From positions 1 to 64,000 of the forward strand of contig NZ_AUEH01000009.1 of assembly GCF_000425885.1 (NCBI RefSeq): a stretch of DNA of 64,000 bases, given 5' to 3'. The notes below the pieces were generated by a model. It had not been told where the DNA came from and did not search any database. It was given only the letters and a program-made list of their open reading frames with translations. This stretch comes from Schleiferilactobacillus harbinensis DSM 16991. GTDB taxonomy: Bacteria; Bacillota; Bacilli; Lactobacillales; Lactobacillaceae. Below are positions 43,801 through 52,630 of the stretch, in pieces (the first letter of the stretch is position 1; every line of letters begins with the position of its first letter). The position numbers were made by a program, and so were the translations under genes.

Positions 43801-44637
43801 TTACAGCTTCGTCGCGGCCACCAAGGCCTCATGCTGCTTGATATGGTCAAGATACGGTTTGTTTTGTGCCAGCAGCAGCAAGAACAGCGCCTCCACGGCG
43901 CTCATCGCCGCCACCCGGGAAAAGAAATACTCCGATTGCAGAATCTGCTGCCGGACAGCTGTGATCAGATGCAGATCGGCTTGCAGCCCGATCGGCGAAT
44001 CTGCTCGGTTGGTGATGGCAATGACCGGCACGCCTTGATCCTTGGCCACCGCCATTTGCTTCAATAAATTCCGAGTCTCGCCAGAGTTGGAAATCACCAG
44101 CATCACTGCCTGCTTCGGTAAATTCATCGTCTGCCCGATCGCCGTTTCCCAAGACTGGTCGGCCACCGCCAGAATGCCCAATTGATTGAATTTATACACC
44201 GCGTCGGCGGCCACCGGGAACGTCCCGCCCGCCGCGATGACCTGGACCATGCTGGCGGTTTGCAGCGCCTGCAAAATCCGGCGCACCGTCGTTGCCGGCG
44301 TCCGGCTCAAGGTCCCGGTGATCTCCGCCACCTTATTCTGGGCGATGCCTTGCAGCGACTTTTCCAAGTCATTGGGATCCACTCGGCGATAGTAGCTGTC
44401 CTTATCCTCCGCCACCTTAGCCAATTCAATTTTCAATTCATGGAAACCGGCCAGTCCAAGAGTCCGGCAAAACCGGGATACTGAGGCATCACTCACCGCC
44501 GCGGCCTGGGCCAGTTCTGAAATCGTCATGTTCACCGTCTTGCCCGGGTCGGCCAGGATGACCGCTGCAATTTTGCGTTCCGTCGCCGAGAGCCCCGGCT
44601 GCCTGCTGTAAAGTACATCAATAATATTTTCAGCCAT
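43801..44637 (-). CDS. MurR/RpiR family transcriptional regulator
   Basis: A 278-residue regulator with an N-terminal HTH_6 domain (LSATERKIAAVILADPGKTV, ISELAQAAAVSDASVSRFCRTLGLAGFHELKI) and a C-terminal SIS sugar-phosphate-binding domain (VIAAGGTFPVAADAVYKFNQLG, LVISNSGETRNLLKQM). It would respond to a sugar phosphate. ATG 44637 follows AAGGCGG; the longer N-terminal reading is unlikely. It is divergent from a frameshifted rpiA-like gene and a Gfo/Idh oxidoreductase, its likely targets. Confidence 0.9.
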   Translation of the reverse strand: MAENIIDVLYSRQPGLSATERKIAAVILADPGKTVNMTISELAQAAAVSDASVSRFCRTLGLAGFHELKIELAKVAEDKDSYYRRVDPNDLEKSLQGIAQNKVAEITGTLSRTPATTVRRILQALQTASMVQVIAAGGTFPVAADAVYKFNQLGILAVADQSWETAIGQTMNLPKQAVMLVISNSGETRNLLKQMAVAKDQGVPVIAITNRADSPIGLQADLHLITAVRQQILQSEYFFSRVAAMSAVEALFLLLLAQNKPYLDHIKQHEALVAATKL

Positions 44638-44680
44638 TCGCCACCACCGCCTTAAATTATTTTCTAGACTGCCAAAATCG

Positions 44681-44784
44681 TGAAAATCCTTCTCTCCCAA
44701 TCTAACCCGGGAAACCATGAAAATCAAATTCGCAGATGACCGCTTGACTAAATTTATTTTCAAAGATATGATTTATATGAAAAT
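44681..44784 (+). promoter_or_regulatory. Promoter and repeated TGAAAAT motifs of the rpiA-oxidoreductase operon
   Basis: A strong promoter TTGACT (44744-44749), 17-base spacer, TATGAT (44767-44772). TGAAAAT occurs three times around it (44681, 44718, 44778). These are candidates for the RpiR-type operator, by position only. Confidence 0.5.
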
Positions 44785-44821
44785 TAGTTTCTCACATAGC
44801 CAAAGAAAGCAGATGATTTTT

Positions 44822-45485
44822 ATGACTCCGAGTATTCAACAGGCGTTACGCCTCATCCACCCCGGCATGATCGTCAGTCTGGGCGGCGGACGGCATATGC
44901 AAGCCCTCGCCGACGCCCTGGCGCAAACACCGATCCCCGGCATCCAGCTCACCAGTCCCTCGGAATTGACCCTGGCCTATTGTCAGCAGCGCAACCTGCC
45001 GCTGGCCGCTGTGCCGACCCGCATCGATATGGCCTTCGACGGCTGCGACAGCGCCGACACCAATCTGAATCTGCTAAAAAGCAACGGCGGCATCCACACT
45101 TGAAAAAAACAATGCTGAAATGGCCGCTGCCTACATCATTCTAGCCCCGGCCGAACGGGTCACCGCGCAGCTGGCCGCGACTGTGCCGCTATGCCTGGAA
45201 GTGGTCCCGCCCTGTGTCTCCCAGGTGCTGCGCACGGCGGCCCAGTTAGGCTTGCGTGCTAAACAGCGGCTGGCCGACAATTACGCCGGCTATGTGCGCA
45301 CCAGCCTGGGCAACGCACTCATCGATTGTTTTGCGCCGGACTGGGACCAGATTGCCGACCTGAGTACCGCGCTAAGCCAAACAAACGGTGTCATCAGCAC
45401 CTCGTATTTCTCCGGCTTAGCGTCCCTGATTCTGGCTGAAGCCGCTGATGGTTCAGTCACACAAATAAAGAAAGGTGACAAATAA
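44822..45485 (+). pseudogene. rpiA: Ribose 5-phosphate isomerase A-like gene with a frameshift
   Basis: The first part (SLGGGRHMQALADALAQTP through IDMAFDGCDSADTNLNLLKSNGG) carries the RpiA substrate-binding signature, usually DGADEIDPNLNLIKGGGG. After GGIHT the frame meets TGA at 45101-45103. Reading with one base skipped in CTTGAAAAAAAC gives EKNNAEMAAAYIILAPAERV and the remaining ~120 residues to 45485. A one-base insertion is the likely lesion. DGCDSADTN departs from the consensus, so this was probably a specialised sugar-phosphate isomerase. Its end overlaps the oxidoreductase start codon. Confidence 0.8.
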
Positions 45486-46465
45486 TGACACAGTACAATT
45501 GGGGCATGATTGGGACCGGCTGGATCGCCCACGAAATGGCCGATGCCTTAAACACCGTGAACGGAACGATTTATGGGGTGACCGATGTCAATCCGGACAT
45601 GTTGAAGAAATTTGCAGCCGAAAAGCACATTCAGCACACCTATGCGACCGCTGAAGCGATGATTGCCGATCCCAACATCGACGTCATCTATATCGCCACG
45701 CCGCACACGTATCACTACCTGTATATTAAGGAAAGCCTGAATGCCGGCAAGCATGTCTTTGCGGAAAAGGCGATCACGGTGAACGCCAAGCAGTTTGACG
45801 AAGTCCAGCAGTTAGCGCGGGCGAAGCACCTGATCCTCACCGAAGGCTTAACCTTGATGCACATGCCGCTGTATCAACAAGTGCACGCGCTCATCGCTGC
45901 TGGTCAATTGGGCGATATCCATTTAGTCCAAGTGAACTTTGGCAGCTTGAAGGACTACGATCCCAAAAACCGCTTCTTCAATAAAGCCTTAGCCGGCGGC
46001 GCACTGCTGGATATCGGCGGCTACGCGACGGCCTTTGCCCGCTCCTTCCTCGCTTCTCAGCCCAACGTCACGCTGACCACGGTCAAGTTCTTTGAAACCG
46101 GCGTGGACGAACAATCCGGGATCATCCTGAAAAACCCGGAGCAGCAGATGGCCGTGATGGCCCTGTCGCTGCGGGCCAAGCAGCCCAAGCGGGGCGTGAT
46201 CGCCGGTACCAAGGGGTATATTGAAATCGACAACTATCCCCGAGCCACCGAGGCCAAGGTGACGTACACCGCCGATGCCCACGAGACCACCACCACCGTC
46301 CTGCAAGCTGGGAACGCTGATGACGCGCTGGTCTACGAGGTGCAGGATATGCAGCGTTACATTGACGCCGGCCACGATGACGGTCAGTTGCAGTTATCCC
46401 ATGATGTCAGCCATATTATGGATGACGTACGCAACGCCTGGGGGATGAAGTTTCCCTTCGATTGA
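45485..46465 (+). CDS. Gfo/Idh/MocA family oxidoreductase
   Basis: A 326-residue NAD(P)-dependent sugar or polyol dehydrogenase. The Rossmann motif is GMIGTGWIAHEMADALN; VIYIATPHTYHYLYIKESLNAGKHVFAEKAI holds the family EKP-type lysine (here AEKA). The C-terminal GGGALLDIGGYATAFA replaces the usual GGG-LLDIG-Y motif correctly. Immediately downstream of the broken rpiA-like gene and probably co-regulated by the RpiR protein. Its sugar substrate is not shown. Confidence 0.92.
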   Translation: MTQYNWGMIGTGWIAHEMADALNTVNGTIYGVTDVNPDMLKKFAAEKHIQHTYATAEAMIADPNIDVIYIATPHTYHYLYIKESLNAGKHVFAEKAITVNAKQFDEVQQLARAKHLILTEGLTLMHMPLYQQVHALIAAGQLGDIHLVQVNFGSLKDYDPKNRFFNKALAGGALLDIGGYATAFARSFLASQPNVTLTTVKFFETGVDEQSGIILKNPEQQMAVMALSLRAKQPKRGVIAGTKGYIEIDNYPRATEAKVTYTADAHETTTTVLQAGNADDALVYEVQDMQRYIDAGHDDGQLQLSHDVSHIMDDVRNAWGMKFPFD

Positions 46466-46508
46466 TGAGCCTAAAAGCGGTTTGTCCCGAAAAACATGAG
46501 CTGCATAT

Positions 46509-46566
46509 GTAGTACGCTGGACACCTTAATGAGACCATTTAACTCATTTTGTAGTATACTTGGACG
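46509..46566 (+). promoter_or_regulatory. Putative toxin-antitoxin promoter with repeats
   Basis: A -10-like TATACT (46555-46560) lies within a repeated block: gtagtacgctggac (46510-46523) and gtagtatacttggac (46551-46565). Between them is an inverted repeat aatgag-N9-ctcatt (46528-46548). Such repeats suit autoregulation by the antitoxin. Confidence 0.45.
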
Positions 46567-46609
46567 TGTGATAGGCAAGGATTTGAGCACGACAAGGAGG
46601 CGTTAGTAA

Positions 46610-46894
46610 ATGGATACGAAAGAACCTAAGCGCCGGATTCAAGCTAAAATTGATGCGGATACCGCAGATCAAGTGGACGATGTATTGCGGCGGCTTGGTT
46701 TATCCCCGAGCACGTTGGTTAATGCGCTCTATAAGCGGGTTGCTGCAGAGCATCGGATTCCCTTCGAGCTTGAGTTAACACCGCGGGAGGTGGCCGCATC
46801 CCGTTTGGCAGATGCCGCTAAGGATGTGCGTGCTGAGACGGCGACAACGCAAGAAGAACTCGATAGGTGGTTGACGGAAAGTGGAGACCGGTGA
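46610..46894 (+). CDS. RelB/DinJ-type antitoxin
   Basis: A 94-residue antitoxin. The N-terminal ribbon-helix-helix reads RIQAKIDADTADQVDDVLRR then LGLSPSTLVNALYKRVAAE, the DinJ/RelB pattern, followed by IPFELELTPRE and a charged C-terminal tail that would wrap the toxin. RBS AAGGAGG lies nine bases upstream. The toxin gene overlaps its last 14 bases. DinJ usually partners a YafQ/RelE-type toxin, but here the partner is a PemK/MazF-type protein. Confidence 0.88.
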   Translation: MDTKEPKRRIQAKIDADTADQVDDVLRRLGLSPSTLVNALYKRVAAEHRIPFELELTPREVAASRLADAAKDVRAETATTQEELDRWLTESGDR

Positions 46895-47234
46895 TCTGTG
46901 TTTGTTTTATGTGCCCTACCCAGAGGATTCAAGCGGTGACGGTAAAACTCGCCCGGTCGCCGTTCTAGCACTGAGCGATGGTGAGCATGTATTGCTGTAC
47001 ACCGTCACAACGAAGTACGAAAATAAATCAGCAACAATTAAGAAGCAGTATGCGCCGATTAAACAATGGCAACAGGCTGGTCTGGATCATCCCTCATGGA
47101 TTGATGTTCGGGGTGTCTTGCGGGTTCCCCGTAAACTGTTGGAACAACGGCGTGTCCTGTGGGTTGGCCGATTGACGGCCGAAGACATGACTATTTGGGC
47201 TGATTACATTCGGCGTCGCGGTAAACGCGCATAG
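46881..47234 (+). CDS. PemK/MazF-type endoribonuclease toxin
   Basis: A 117-residue toxin with GDLCLFYVPYPEDSSGDGKTRPVAVLAL, the MazF/PemK beta-barrel start with the K-R-P active-site strand, then VTTKYENKS. These enzymes cleave mRNA at short motifs. Start GTG 46881 (METGDL), with a weak GACGGAAA before it, overlapping the antitoxin gene so that translation is coupled. The fold is slightly diverged in its C-terminal helix region (RVLWVGRLTAEDMTIWADYI). Confidence 0.87.
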   Translation: METGDLCLFYVPYPEDSSGDGKTRPVAVLALSDGEHVLLYTVTTKYENKSATIKKQYAPIKQWQQAGLDHPSWIDVRGVLRVPRKLLEQRRVLWVGRLTAEDMTIWADYIRRRGKRA

Positions 47235-47253
47235 CGAGATCGTTAGAAATGGT

Positions 47254-47287
47254 AAAAAAAAATCCACGCTGATCCGTGGATTTTTTT
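47254..47287. terminator. Bidirectional terminator between the toxin and the TauE/SafE gene
   Basis: A stem aaaaaatccacg with cgtggattttttt; A- and T-runs on both sides. Confidence 0.88.
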
Positions 47288-47292
47288 CCTAT

Positions 47293-48060
47293 TTAGAAAT
47301 ACGCTTTAACGAATAGATACGCCGCCAAGCCAAAGGCACCAAAAGCAATCAGGGTACGCAGCAGCTTGACCGGGGCATGACGCACCACGACCGGGCCGCA
47401 ATACCCGCCAACGAGGAAGCCCAAGCCCAGCGGGATGACCAGCAGCCAATCCACCTTGCCCCGGGCGGCGTAAATCACCGTCGCCACAGCATTCGCCATA
47501 AAAGCCATGACGTTTTTAAAAGCATTTAACACTGCGAACCGTTGGGGCAAAGTGAGGGTCAGAATCGCCAGCAAAATAACTCCGCCAGCGGCACCGAAAT
47601 AACCAGTATAGGCACCCACAAGAAAAATTCCCAATGCCTTAGCCGCCACTCCCCATTTGTTTTGGTCCCGCAATGCCGCAATTGGCTTGCGCGCCGCCTG
47701 GCGGCCGGACACCAGCAGCAATATCCCCGAGATCAAGATGAAGAACGGCACCACGTGCTCGAAGGTACTGGCCGGTTCCACCAAAAGCAGCACCGATCCG
47801 AGAATACCGCCGCTCAACGCCAGAGCCACCAGCCCCGCGACGGTCTTGCCCTCGCCCCGCAATTCTTTGGTGGAAGAGGCAGTGGCCCCGATCCCAGAAA
47901 GAACCAAGCCCGCGGTATTGGTCACGTTGGCCACCACCGGCGGAATACCGATCAGCAACAGCGCGGGATAAGACACCAGTGAAGCCAAACCGGCGATAGA
48001 CGCCAGCAAACCGCCCAGCACGCCAGCGATGATCAGAAATACGAAAACACCAATTGTCAT
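47293..48060 (-). CDS. TauE/SafE family sulfite exporter-like permease
   Basis: A 255-residue membrane protein with about eight helices and the family repeat: GLLASIAGLASLVSYPALLLIGIPPVVANVTNTAGL, and in the second half GAYTGYFGAAGGVILLAIL and NAFKNVMAFMANAVATVIY. TauE/SafE proteins are linked to sulfite, sulfoacetate or other small organic anion export; the substrate here is unknown. RBS AAGAGA. Monocistronic. Confidence 0.9.
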   Translation of the reverse strand: MTIGVFVFLIIAGVLGGLLASIAGLASLVSYPALLLIGIPPVVANVTNTAGLVLSGIGATASSTKELRGEGKTVAGLVALALSGGILGSVLLLVEPASTFEHVVPFFILISGILLLVSGRQAARKPIAALRDQNKWGVAAKALGIFLVGAYTGYFGAAGGVILLAILTLTLPQRFAVLNAFKNVMAFMANAVATVIYAARGKVDWLLVIPLGLGFLVGGYCGPVVVRHAPVKLLRTLIAFGAFGLAAYLFVKAYF

Positions 48061-48124
48061 AGGGTATCTCTTTTCTCAATCAGATACCGCCAGTATTGGC
48101 CTGGAAGTGAAGACAAGTCAAGTG

Positions 48125-49240
48125 TCACTTAGTCAGCAATTGGCGCACCGGCACTGTGAAAGTGCCAACTTGTTGACGATTCGGCCGCCGGCCCGGAATT
48201 TCCAGCCTAAACTTAACGACAGCGTCCGCTGGCGCATCCTTTAATGAGTGCTGATCGCCTAGGCTGCCGTAGGATTTTGCAAAAATGGACTGAAACTGGC
48301 TGGTGACTTGCCCCGCATTCGTCTTGGTGCGTAAAAACTGCCCGCCGCTGCCGAGTTCCAACAGGCCCAGATTATTCTGGCCGTCATACACCGTCGCTTC
48401 AGAAATCCAGGCGGCTTCACTGTAGTTCTCCAACCAGCGCGCACTTAGGCCGGCTTGGCTAAAGACCAGCGTATAGTTCACCACCAGGGCTTCCGGCGCT
48501 TGCTGAATGGTGGTCAAGCGGCCAGTGATCTTCCCACCGTGGATTGCTTTCACCGTGCTCTGCTGATTAATCACGGTCTCTTGCAACGGCCGTTGGGTCA
48601 CCGGCAACTGTTTGAAGGCCAGCGTCTGCTGGGTGCCATTAATTTTCCCCAGCTGCAGATTGATCGCCTGCACTGGCGTGGTCCCCTGGGTGTAAAAAGC
48701 AATCACTTGCCGGTAGTGGCCCAGCGCGACTTTGCCAAAATTGCTTTCTGTATCAATAATATGCTGACCGCTGACCTGATCCACCTGCTCGGTTTGCCGG
48801 CGCAACTGGTCCGGCTGCATGCCCGGCCCGGTGTAATCAATTAAAACGGCCACGACCCCCGCCGTACTGAGCGTACCAATGGGCTGAACCTGGACGTTGC
48901 CGACCCTCTGCGCTGGTACGCTCACTTTGTCGTACAGACCCTGATTGTAGAGATTTCCCAGCAACATGTTCATCGTCGGGTCAAAATTATGCGTTTTGGC
49001 CCCATCTTGGTCCAGCAACTGGGTAAAGGCCGGCACAATCCCCCCGGCTTGAATGGTCGCGGGGGTGATGGCAGCCCCCAACAACAGCACCGCAACTGCC
49101 AAGCCGATTGTGATCCGGCGCCGGTGCTGTTTGCGCCGGGGCGCTGCCGCCTGAATCCCTTGGGTAATGGCCGCATCCACCAGGTTGGTCGGTACTGAGA
49201 TTTGCTCAGTTATTTTTTGAAAATCCGTCGTCGTACTCAT
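48125..49240 (-). CDS. DUF4179 anti-sigma-like membrane protein
   Basis: A 371-residue single-pass protein. A short cytoplasmic N-terminus (residues 1-45, RRKQHRRR before the membrane) should hold the ECF sigma factor. One helix (~46-66, ITIGLAVAVLLLGAAI) follows, then a large extracytoplasmic DUF4179-type region. It overlaps the ECF sigma gene by 35 bases, the usual sigma/anti-sigma arrangement. The signal it perceives is unknown. Confidence 0.85.
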   Translation of the reverse strand: MSTTTDFQKITEQISVPTNLVDAAITQGIQAAAPRRKQHRRRITIGLAVAVLLLGAAITPATIQAGGIVPAFTQLLDQDGAKTHNFDPTMNMLLGNLYNQGLYDKVSVPAQRVGNVQVQPIGTLSTAGVVAVLIDYTGPGMQPDQLRRQTEQVDQVSGQHIIDTESNFGKVALGHYRQVIAFYTQGTTPVQAINLQLGKINGTQQTLAFKQLPVTQRPLQETVINQQSTVKAIHGGKITGRLTTIQQAPEALVVNYTLVFSQAGLSARWLENYSEAAWISEATVYDGQNNLGLLELGSGGQFLRTKTNAGQVTSQFQSIFAKSYGSLGDQHSLKDAPADAVVKFRLEIPGRRPNRQQVGTFTVPVRQLLTK

Positions 49241-49742
49241 GAATGACCTCTCCTTTCTCCCGCAATCCCTGCAGGGCGCGGTTCAACCGGCTCTTGACGG
49301 TACCCACTGGCAAATGGAGCACCCGGCCAATCTCCTGCAGTGTTAAATCATTGAAAAAACGCAGGATCACCACGTCCCGCAGTTTCGCCGGCAGGGCGGC
49401 CAAATCCTGGACCAGATCCAGATGCAGCACGGCCGCATTGTCCGGACTCGCCGCTGCAGCGGGCGCTTCGTCCCCAACCGGTTTTCTGCTCCGCATCAGC
49501 CGATAGGCGCTGTTGATCAGGATCCGGATCAGCCAGGTGTCAAAGTATTCCGGATGCCGCAGCCGCTTGATACTCAGCATGGCCTGCAGCGCCGTCTCCT
49601 GCACCACATCCAGCGCGTCCACTTGATTGCGGGTGTAGAGAAACGCTGTGCGGTACAGTTTATCCTGCCGGGCTCGCAGCAGCCGGCCCAACGCCGCCCC
49701 ATCACCCGCCCGGGCCTGACTAATCAACTCGCTTTCTGCCAT
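49206..49742 (-). CDS. ECF-family RNA polymerase sigma factor
   Basis: A 178-residue sigma-70-family protein of extracytoplasmic function type: region 2 (LYRTAFLYTRNQVDALDVVQETALQAM, FDTWLIRILINSAYRLMRS) and region 4 (LPAKLRDVVILRFFNDLTLQEIGRVLHLPVGTVKSRLNRAL). Start ATG 49742 has AAGGTTGG before it. It is co-transcribed with a DUF4179 membrane protein that likely sequesters it. A candidate autoregulatory -35 element lies upstream. Confidence 0.93.
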   Translation of the reverse strand: MAESELISQARAGDGAALGRLLRARQDKLYRTAFLYTRNQVDALDVVQETALQAMLSIKRLRHPEYFDTWLIRILINSAYRLMRSRKPVGDEAPAAAASPDNAAVLHLDLVQDLAALPAKLRDVVILRFFNDLTLQEIGRVLHLPVGTVKSRLNRALQGLREKGEVIHEYDDGFSKNN

Positions 49743-49789
49743 AACCAACCTTCTTTCTTTGCGTTACATCAATTAGTAACCGCGGGGCA

Positions 49790-49801
49790 GCAAAAGGTTC
49801 C
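49790..49801 (-). promoter_or_regulatory. Candidate ECF-type -35 element
   Basis: GGAACCTTTTGC on the minus strand resembles the AAC-containing -35 elements of ECF promoters and lies about 50 bases before the sigma gene. A matching -10 is not clear. Confidence 0.35.
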
Positions 49802-49810
49802 ATTGACTGC

Positions 49811-49855
49811 AAAAAAGCAGCGGCTGGGCACATTGCTGTGCCTAACCGCTGCCTT
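49811..49855 (-). terminator. Terminator of the three-lipoprotein ABC operon
   Basis: ggcagcgg and ggcaca pair with tgtgcc and ccgctgc, followed by TTTTTT on the minus strand. Confidence 0.9.
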
Positions 49856-49858
49856 GTA

Positions 49859-50680
49859 TCACTTATCCGCACTCAACAACAATTCATCATCGGTCAGCTC
49901 TTCCTGGCTGGCCTTATTGAACAAGTCCAGCAGTTGGGGCACGGTCAGATGTTTCTTCTCTTCCCCCGCAATGTCCACCACGATCTTGCCGTGGTCCAGC
50001 ATCAACAAGCGGTTGCCGTATTTGATGGCATCCTGCATGTTGTGGGTGATCATCAGGGCGGTCAGGTCTTCTTCGTTCACCAGCTGCTCGGTGAGGTGCA
50101 GCACAGTGGCGCTGGTCTTGGGATCCAAGGCCGCGGTGTGCTCATCCAGCAGCAGCATCTCCGGCTTTTGCAGAGTCGCCATAAGTAAGGTGATGGCCTG
50201 CCGCTGACCGCCGGAAAGCAGTCCGATTTCGGTATCCAACCGATCTTCCAGACCCAGATTCAGCCGCTTCAAAGCCGCCTGGAACCGCGGGCGGGCTGAG
50301 CGCGGGGTGCCGAAGCGGAACAGGGAGTGGTGTTCGCCGCGCTTGGCGGCCAGGGCCATATTCTCGGCCACAGACAGCCGTTGCGCGGTGCCCATCTTCG
50401 GGTCCTGGAAGACTCGGGCGATCCAGCGGGCCCGCTTGGTGACGGAATCGTAGGTAATATCCTTGCCGTCCAACACGATTTGACCGGTGTCGATGGGCAG
50501 CGTGCCGGCGATGGAATTAAGCAATGTGGACTTGCCCGCCCCGTTGCCGCCGATGATCGTCACGAACTCGCCTTCGGTGATCGTTAAGTTGATGCCTTGC
50601 AGAGCGTGGGTCTCGTTGATCGTGCCTTGCTCGAAGTATTGATGCAGGTCGCGGATGGTTAATACCGGTGTGTTTTTCAT
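49859..50680 (-). CDS. ABC transporter ATP-binding protein (TrpZ-like)
   Basis: A 273-residue ATPase with Walker A GGNGAGKST, Q-loop ARVFQDPKMG, signature LSGGQRQA, Walker B MLLLDEHTAALDP and the H-loop ITHNMQDAI. The DEHTAALDPK variant of Walker B is typical of the group pairing with PF04392 binding proteins. It overlaps the permease gene by four bases. Last gene of the operon that begins at 54635. Confidence 0.92.
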   Translation of the reverse strand: MKNTPVLTIRDLHQYFEQGTINETHALQGINLTITEGEFVTIIGGNGAGKSTLLNSIAGTLPIDTGQIVLDGKDITYDSVTKRARWIARVFQDPKMGTAQRLSVAENMALAAKRGEHHSLFRFGTPRSARPRFQAALKRLNLGLEDRLDTEIGLLSGGQRQAITLLMATLQKPEMLLLDEHTAALDPKTSATVLHLTEQLVNEEDLTALMITHNMQDAIKYGNRLLMLDHGKIVVDIAGEEKKHLTVPQLLDLFNKASQEELTDDELLLSADK

Positions 50681-51609
50681 TTTGCCTTGTCCTCCTTAGC
50701 GGCTTGGGCATTCAACGACTTAATATGGATGCGGTTCGCCCGGCGCCGATTGTATTGCTTGGTCAATTGCCGCATTAGCGGGACTGCCAGCAACACAGTC
50801 AACAAGGCCGCGTAGAACAGCCGCAAATCGTTAGGGTCAACTCCGGCCCAGAGAACCAGCGCAATAATTAACCGATAGATGATGGCCCCGATAATAATCG
50901 TCAAAATCCGTTTGCCCAGCGTCAGATTCCGCACCAGCACTTCGCCGATGATGATCGCCGCCAGGGCAATCACAATGGTCCCCACCCCCATGGAGATATC
51001 CGCATACCCGTTGGACTGGGCCATCAGGGCCCCCGCCAGGGCGATCAGTCCGTTGGAGATCATGTAGATCACGATCTGCATGTTGGCCACGTGCACGCCG
51101 TTAGCGGCACTCATGTCCGGGTTATCCCCCACAGCCCGGGCGGCCAGACCCATTTCGGTATTGAAGAAAAGCACCAGCAGCACCATGATCACCGCCACCA
51201 GCAAGGCGCCCACAATGATCACCTGCATCGTGCTGCTGAATTGAGCAAAGGCGCTGAACACTGTCGTTTGGTTCAGCAGCGCGATGTTGGCCTTGCCCAT
51301 GATCCGCAGGTTGATGGAATAGAGGCCGGTTAGGGTCAAAATCCCAGTGAGCAGCGCCGGAATCCGCAAGCGGGTGTAGAGCAAGCCGGAAACCAGGCCG
51401 GCCGCCATCCCGCCGAGCATCCCGACCAGGGTAGCCAGCCATGGGTTGGCGTGGTTGGCGATCAAGCTGGCCGCAAATGCCGCGCCCAAGGGAAAAGCCC
51501 CCTCGGCCGTCATATCGGCAATGTCCAGGATGCGGAAGGTGAGATAGACCCCGATGGCCATAATTGACCAAATCAGGCCCTGGGAGATGCTTGATAACAA
51601 TATATCCAT
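50677..51609 (-). CDS. ABC transporter permease (TrpY-like)
   Basis: A 310-residue permease of the branched-chain amino acid/ABC_sub_bind-associated class with about eight helices: QGLIWSIMAIGVYLTFRILDIADMTAEGAFPLGAA, GLAARAVGDNPDMSAANGVHV and GVGTIVIALAAIIIGEVL. The partner ATPase overlaps its end, and the binding-protein genes lie upstream. RBS GGAGG. Confidence 0.92.
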   Translation of the reverse strand: MDILLSSISQGLIWSIMAIGVYLTFRILDIADMTAEGAFPLGAAFAASLIANHANPWLATLVGMLGGMAAGLVSGLLYTRLRIPALLTGILTLTGLYSINLRIMGKANIALLNQTTVFSAFAQFSSTMQVIIVGALLVAVIMVLLVLFFNTEMGLAARAVGDNPDMSAANGVHVANMQIVIYMISNGLIALAGALMAQSNGYADISMGVGTIVIALAAIIIGEVLVRNLTLGKRILTIIIGAIIYRLIIALVLWAGVDPNDLRLFYAALLTVLLAVPLMRQLTKQYNRRRANRIHIKSLNAQAAKEDKAK

Positions 51610-51641
51610 GATGTCGGTTTTCCTCCAATATTTAAGGCTGA

Positions 51642-52611
51642 TTACTTAACGATTTTCGCCGGATCGACGTTGAACAGTTTAGCGAACTTAGAATTGACTA
51701 CCAAACTGATATCCTTGGGCGTTTCCACCGGCAGGTCAGCGACTTTCTGGCCCTTGATGATCTTGACCGCCATCTGGGCCGTGCGGGCGCCGAGCTTAGT
51801 GAAGTCAATACCGTTGGTGGCCACGCCGCCCAATTTCACCATCGGGCCGGTGGCCGGAATGACCGGGACTTTCTTCTCCTCGGAAACCTTGCCCACCGTG
51901 GCCATCGCGGCCGTTAACACATTATCCGCGGGAATATAGATAGCGTCTACCTGACTCGCCAGGGCCGTGGTGGTTTGCTGGACATCCGCCGTAGTGGCGA
52001 CTGTTTTGGCGACGAACTGCAACCCCTGCTGCTTGATCGCGGCCTTGGCTAATTTAATCGCGTAAACCGAGTTGGGCTCGGCGGCGTTATACAGCAGGCC
52101 AACCTTCCTGGCTTTGGGAAACAATTGGCGCAGCAATTTGATTTGGCCGGCGACTGGGACCATGTCGCTGGTCCCGGTGAAATTGCTGCTGGGCTTCGTC
52201 AAACTCGTGGTCAGGCCAGCTGATACCGGATCGGTGATCGCTGTGAAACAGCTTCGGCGTGTCCTTGTCCGCTTGGAGCAGGGCTTGGGCGGCTGGCGTA
52301 GCAATGGCTAAATTCAAAGTGTTTTTATCCTTAGCCAATTTTTCGCTCATGCTCTTCAAGTTGGCCTGATCGTTCTGGGCGTTGACGTAATCAATCGTCA
52401 GATTCTTGCCTTGAACGTAGCCCTCCTTTTTCAATTCCGCAATGAAACCTTTGCGGGCCTGATCCAGGGCGCTTTGGTCCATTAACTGTAAAATGCCGAT
52501 CTTCACTGTTGGTTCTTTGGCGCTGGCATTGCTTTTCTGATTACCGCAGGCACTGACCAACAGGGCCAGGGCCAAAGTCAAGACGACCCACAACTTGCGC
52601 TGCTTTCCCAT
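51642..52611 (-). pseudogene. ABC substrate-binding lipoprotein (PF04392), copy 3, frameshifted
   Basis: A signal with lipobox LVSACG (Cys22) and the family start VKIGILQLMDQSALDQARKG. It is intact to DKDTPKLF, where one extra T (near 52246) shifts the frame. The correct reading resumes as TAITDPVSAGLTTS and runs to KLFNVDPAKIVK. The sister copies read DKDTPQLFTAITDP without interruption. The lesion removes two thirds of the protein. It is closest to the permease gene. Confidence 0.85.
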
Positions 52612-52630
52612 AATGTTCCCCCCATTCCGG

